From Acetobacteraceae bacterium (lineage in GTDB: Bacteria > Pseudomonadota > Alphaproteobacteria > Acetobacterales > Acetobacteraceae): DNA of 5,847 bases. A program made the translations under genes and the position numbers. Location of the stretch: assembly GCA_030039695.1 (NCBI GenBank), contig JASHVB010000823.1, forward strand, positions 1 to 5,847, given 5' to 3'. A model generated the notes under the pieces. The model did not search any database and was not told the origin of the DNA. It worked only from the letters and a program-made list of their open reading frames with translations. Below are positions 4,461 through 5,847 of this stretch, in pieces (position 1 is the first letter of the stretch; every line of letters starts with the position of its first letter).

Positions 4461-5847
4461 TTACGCCGCGTGCAGTAGGTCCAGAACTTCCTCGAACACT
4501 TCCATATTCTTGCCAAAGGAGATCGCCGCTGCCTGACAGCCGCAGACGAGATGCATCCAGCGCCACGGCTCGCGCGTGTTGCGGAACTCCTCGACGACCG
4601 CCTGATGGTGCTTGAAGGCGTGCATCTCGGTGAAGCTGTCGTGGCAGACTATGTCGGCCAGGCGCTTGATCAGCACCTCCGGATCATAGCGCAGGTCCAC
4701 GTATTGCTGCGCCAGGTTCACCGTGATCTTCACCTCCGGCACCGCGCGCATACGGCCGAGGTTGGTCACGGTGGACCAGTCCGTCGGCGGTTGCGTGTAA
4801 ATGCTTTGGGTGATCGCCTCCAGCAGTTCTTCCTGCGAGCGGTGCGGCAGCTTCGCCACGGCGTCCGGATCGGGCTGCGGCGCCGGCTCCATGCGGTACT
4901 GCGTCGACTTCACCTCAGGCCCGGTGTGCCACAGCAACAGGATCCCAAGCTTGTTTTTCATGCTCAGGCCGTCCAGCCGGATCAGCCAGCGGCGCAGATT
5001 GGCGCTGGTGTGCAGGTGCACATCCATCGGATTGCCGGTGAGTGAGCGCAGGAACAGGCCGGCGGCGCCGATCGACAGAGCCTCGCCCGCACCCTCCAGC
5101 GACAGCCCCTCGGCCAGCGCCTTGGCCGTCATCACGGGAATCTCGGAATAGCTGGTGCAATTCCGGATGCCCTCACCCAGCGCACCAATCGCCTGGGTCT
5201 CATCCTCGCCGGTGCGCTGACGCAGAATCCGCTTAAGCAGGTCATGTTCCTCAATCAGGGCGTCGACTTCCGGCACGCTGCGCTGCTGTGGAAAGCGCGC
5301 GACATAGCGGACGGCCGGGCGCATCAGCACCGACATGTGCTCCCAGCCGAGGAACGTATCCATCGCCCGCCAGGTGTAGGCGGGGAACAGGAAATAGTGG
5401 TCGTCGAGAGCGTTCTTCGGAATGGCAACGGACATCAGCAGGTCGAACGCCTCGATCGGCGGCACGTGCTGCCAGAGCCACTGGAACAAGTGGTCGGCCT
5501 TGTTGCTTTCGCCGCGGTCGCAGGCCTTGAAGAACGCGTCCTTGGCGGCCTGGATGCCGGAGGCGGTGGCGACTTCGCCCGAACCGTCGGCAGCGAGGTC
5601 GGCCATCCGGCCGGCGCCGGAGCTCGCATCGAGGGGAGCAAATTCCAGCAACTGGAACGGCGAAGTGACTGGATCGTGCACGTGCTTGTTGGAGAGCGCG
5701 ACGTGCTGAAGAACCGGCAGGAACCTGTCTTCGCCTTCCAGCCGGTCGACCAGCTTCCAAATGGCGTAGAGTCCGGCGAGAGGATGCAGCGGGCCGCCGT
5801 GGTGGCCGGGCGGCAGATCGGCCGAGCGCGTCACGGCCAGTGCCGAT
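4461..5847 (-). CDS. Helix-rich protein of unknown function, N-terminus beyond the window; possible Rieske-associated domain
   Basis: The frame is open from the window edge to a TAA at 4461-4463 (462 codons). An in-frame GTG at 5834 gives 457 residues, but the frame runs on through it without a stop and the ribosome site would lie outside, so the true start may be further upstream. Numbering from that GTG: a His-rich opening HHGGPLHPLAGLY (11-23), an acidic/Gly linker (about 66-92), DDHYFLFPAYTWRAMDTFLG then WEH (144-166), a helical stretch with HLHTSANLRRWL (273-284), a Pro-rich linker (316-324), and a C-terminal DSFTEMHAFKHHQAVVEEF (399-417) and WRWMHLVCGCQAA (424-436). No signal peptide or membrane segment is visible. 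The order of these segments recalls the helical domain that follows the Rieske domain in some bacterial proteins (a -DF-KAFE-LGWEHA- block, later a -EFH-Q-LEA- block), but identity is low. If so, a Rieske domain might lie upstream. I do not assign a function. Third positions are GC-rich throughout. Confidence 0.85.
   Translation of the reverse strand, partial: SALAVTRSADLPPGHHGGPLHPLAGLYAIWKLVDRLEGEDRFLPVLQHVALSNKHVHDPVTSPFQLLEFAPLDASSGAGRMADLAADGSGEVATASGIQAAKDAFFKACDRGESNKADHLFQWLWQHVPPIEAFDLLMSVAIPKNALDDHYFLFPAYTWRAMDTFLGWEHMSVLMRPAVRYVARFPQQRSVPEVDALIEEHDLLKRILRQRTGEDETQAIGALGEGIRNCTSYSEIPVMTAKALAEGLSLEGAGEALSIGAAGLFLRSLTGNPMDVHLHTSANLRRWLIRLDGLSMKNKLGILLLWHTGPEVKSTQYRMEPAPQPDPDAVAKLPHRSQEELLEAITQSIYTQPPTDWSTVTNLGRMRAVPEVKITVNLAQQYVDLRYDPEVLIKRLADIVCHDSFTEMHAFKHHQAVVEEFRNTREPWRWMHLVCGCQAAAISFGKNMEVFEEVLDLLHAA

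Noticed and set aside
4551..5236. Plus-strand frames of up to 164 codons opposite the helical protein
   Set aside because: Arg/His/Leu-rich shadow translations with no motif; the minus frame is open over the entire 1.4 kb.
1..5847. CRISPR array, tRNA, rRNA, riboswitch or phage attachment site
   Set aside because: No regularly spaced direct repeats, no cloverleaf-like tRNA sequence and no conserved riboswitch core were seen on either strand.

Overview
The window reads as a piece of a high-GC proteobacterial chromosome. GC-rich third codon positions, a persulfide dioxygenase-rhodanese fusion of the type described in Burkholderia, and relics of ISL3- and IS6-family elements fit a beta- or alphaproteobacterium. 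There is no rRNA, tRNA or core marker, so I cannot place it more finely.

Layout. (1) Bases 2-265, plus strand: the C-terminal 88 residues of a Prx6-type 1-Cys peroxiredoxin, cut by the window edge. (2) Bases 323-1357, plus: a full-length ETHE1-like persulfide dioxygenase fused to a C-terminal rhodanese domain. The 57-base gap to the peroxiredoxin holds a strong inverted repeat whose 3' arm overlaps the ribosome binding site. The pair looks like a thiol/persulfide detoxification unit. (3) Bases about 1378-2080: remains of two transposase genes on the minus strand, first the C-terminal part of an ISL3-type transposase with at least two frameshifts, then the C-terminal part of an IS6-type transposase that has lost its catalytic Glu segment. 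The 300 bases after them hold an unassigned coding-like stretch. (4) Bases 2379-2906 (minus) and 2934-3749 (plus): a divergent gene pair with only 27 bases between start codons, encoding a flavoprotein of the HFCD fold and an alpha/beta-hydrolase-fold protein. Both lack standard catalytic residues: the hydrolase has Lys in place of the nucleophilic Ser, and the flavoprotein lacks the His of cysteine decarboxylases. (5) Bases 3750-4460: about 710 bases without a convincing gene but with two inverted-repeat structures. (6) Bases 4461-5847, minus: the C-terminal 460-odd residues of a helix-rich protein with many His residues, open at the window edge. Its pattern recalls the helical domain that follows the Rieske domain in some bacterial proteins, but I cannot name it firmly.

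How the genes work together. The peroxiredoxin and the persulfide dioxygenase-rhodanese plausibly act in one redox and sulfur pathway. Peroxide would be reduced by the first. Glutathione persulfide would be oxidised to sulfite, with sulfane sulfur exchanged with thiosulfate, by the second. The transposase relics separate this unit from the divergent pair, whose joint role is unknown and is the best candidate here for undescribed biochemistry.
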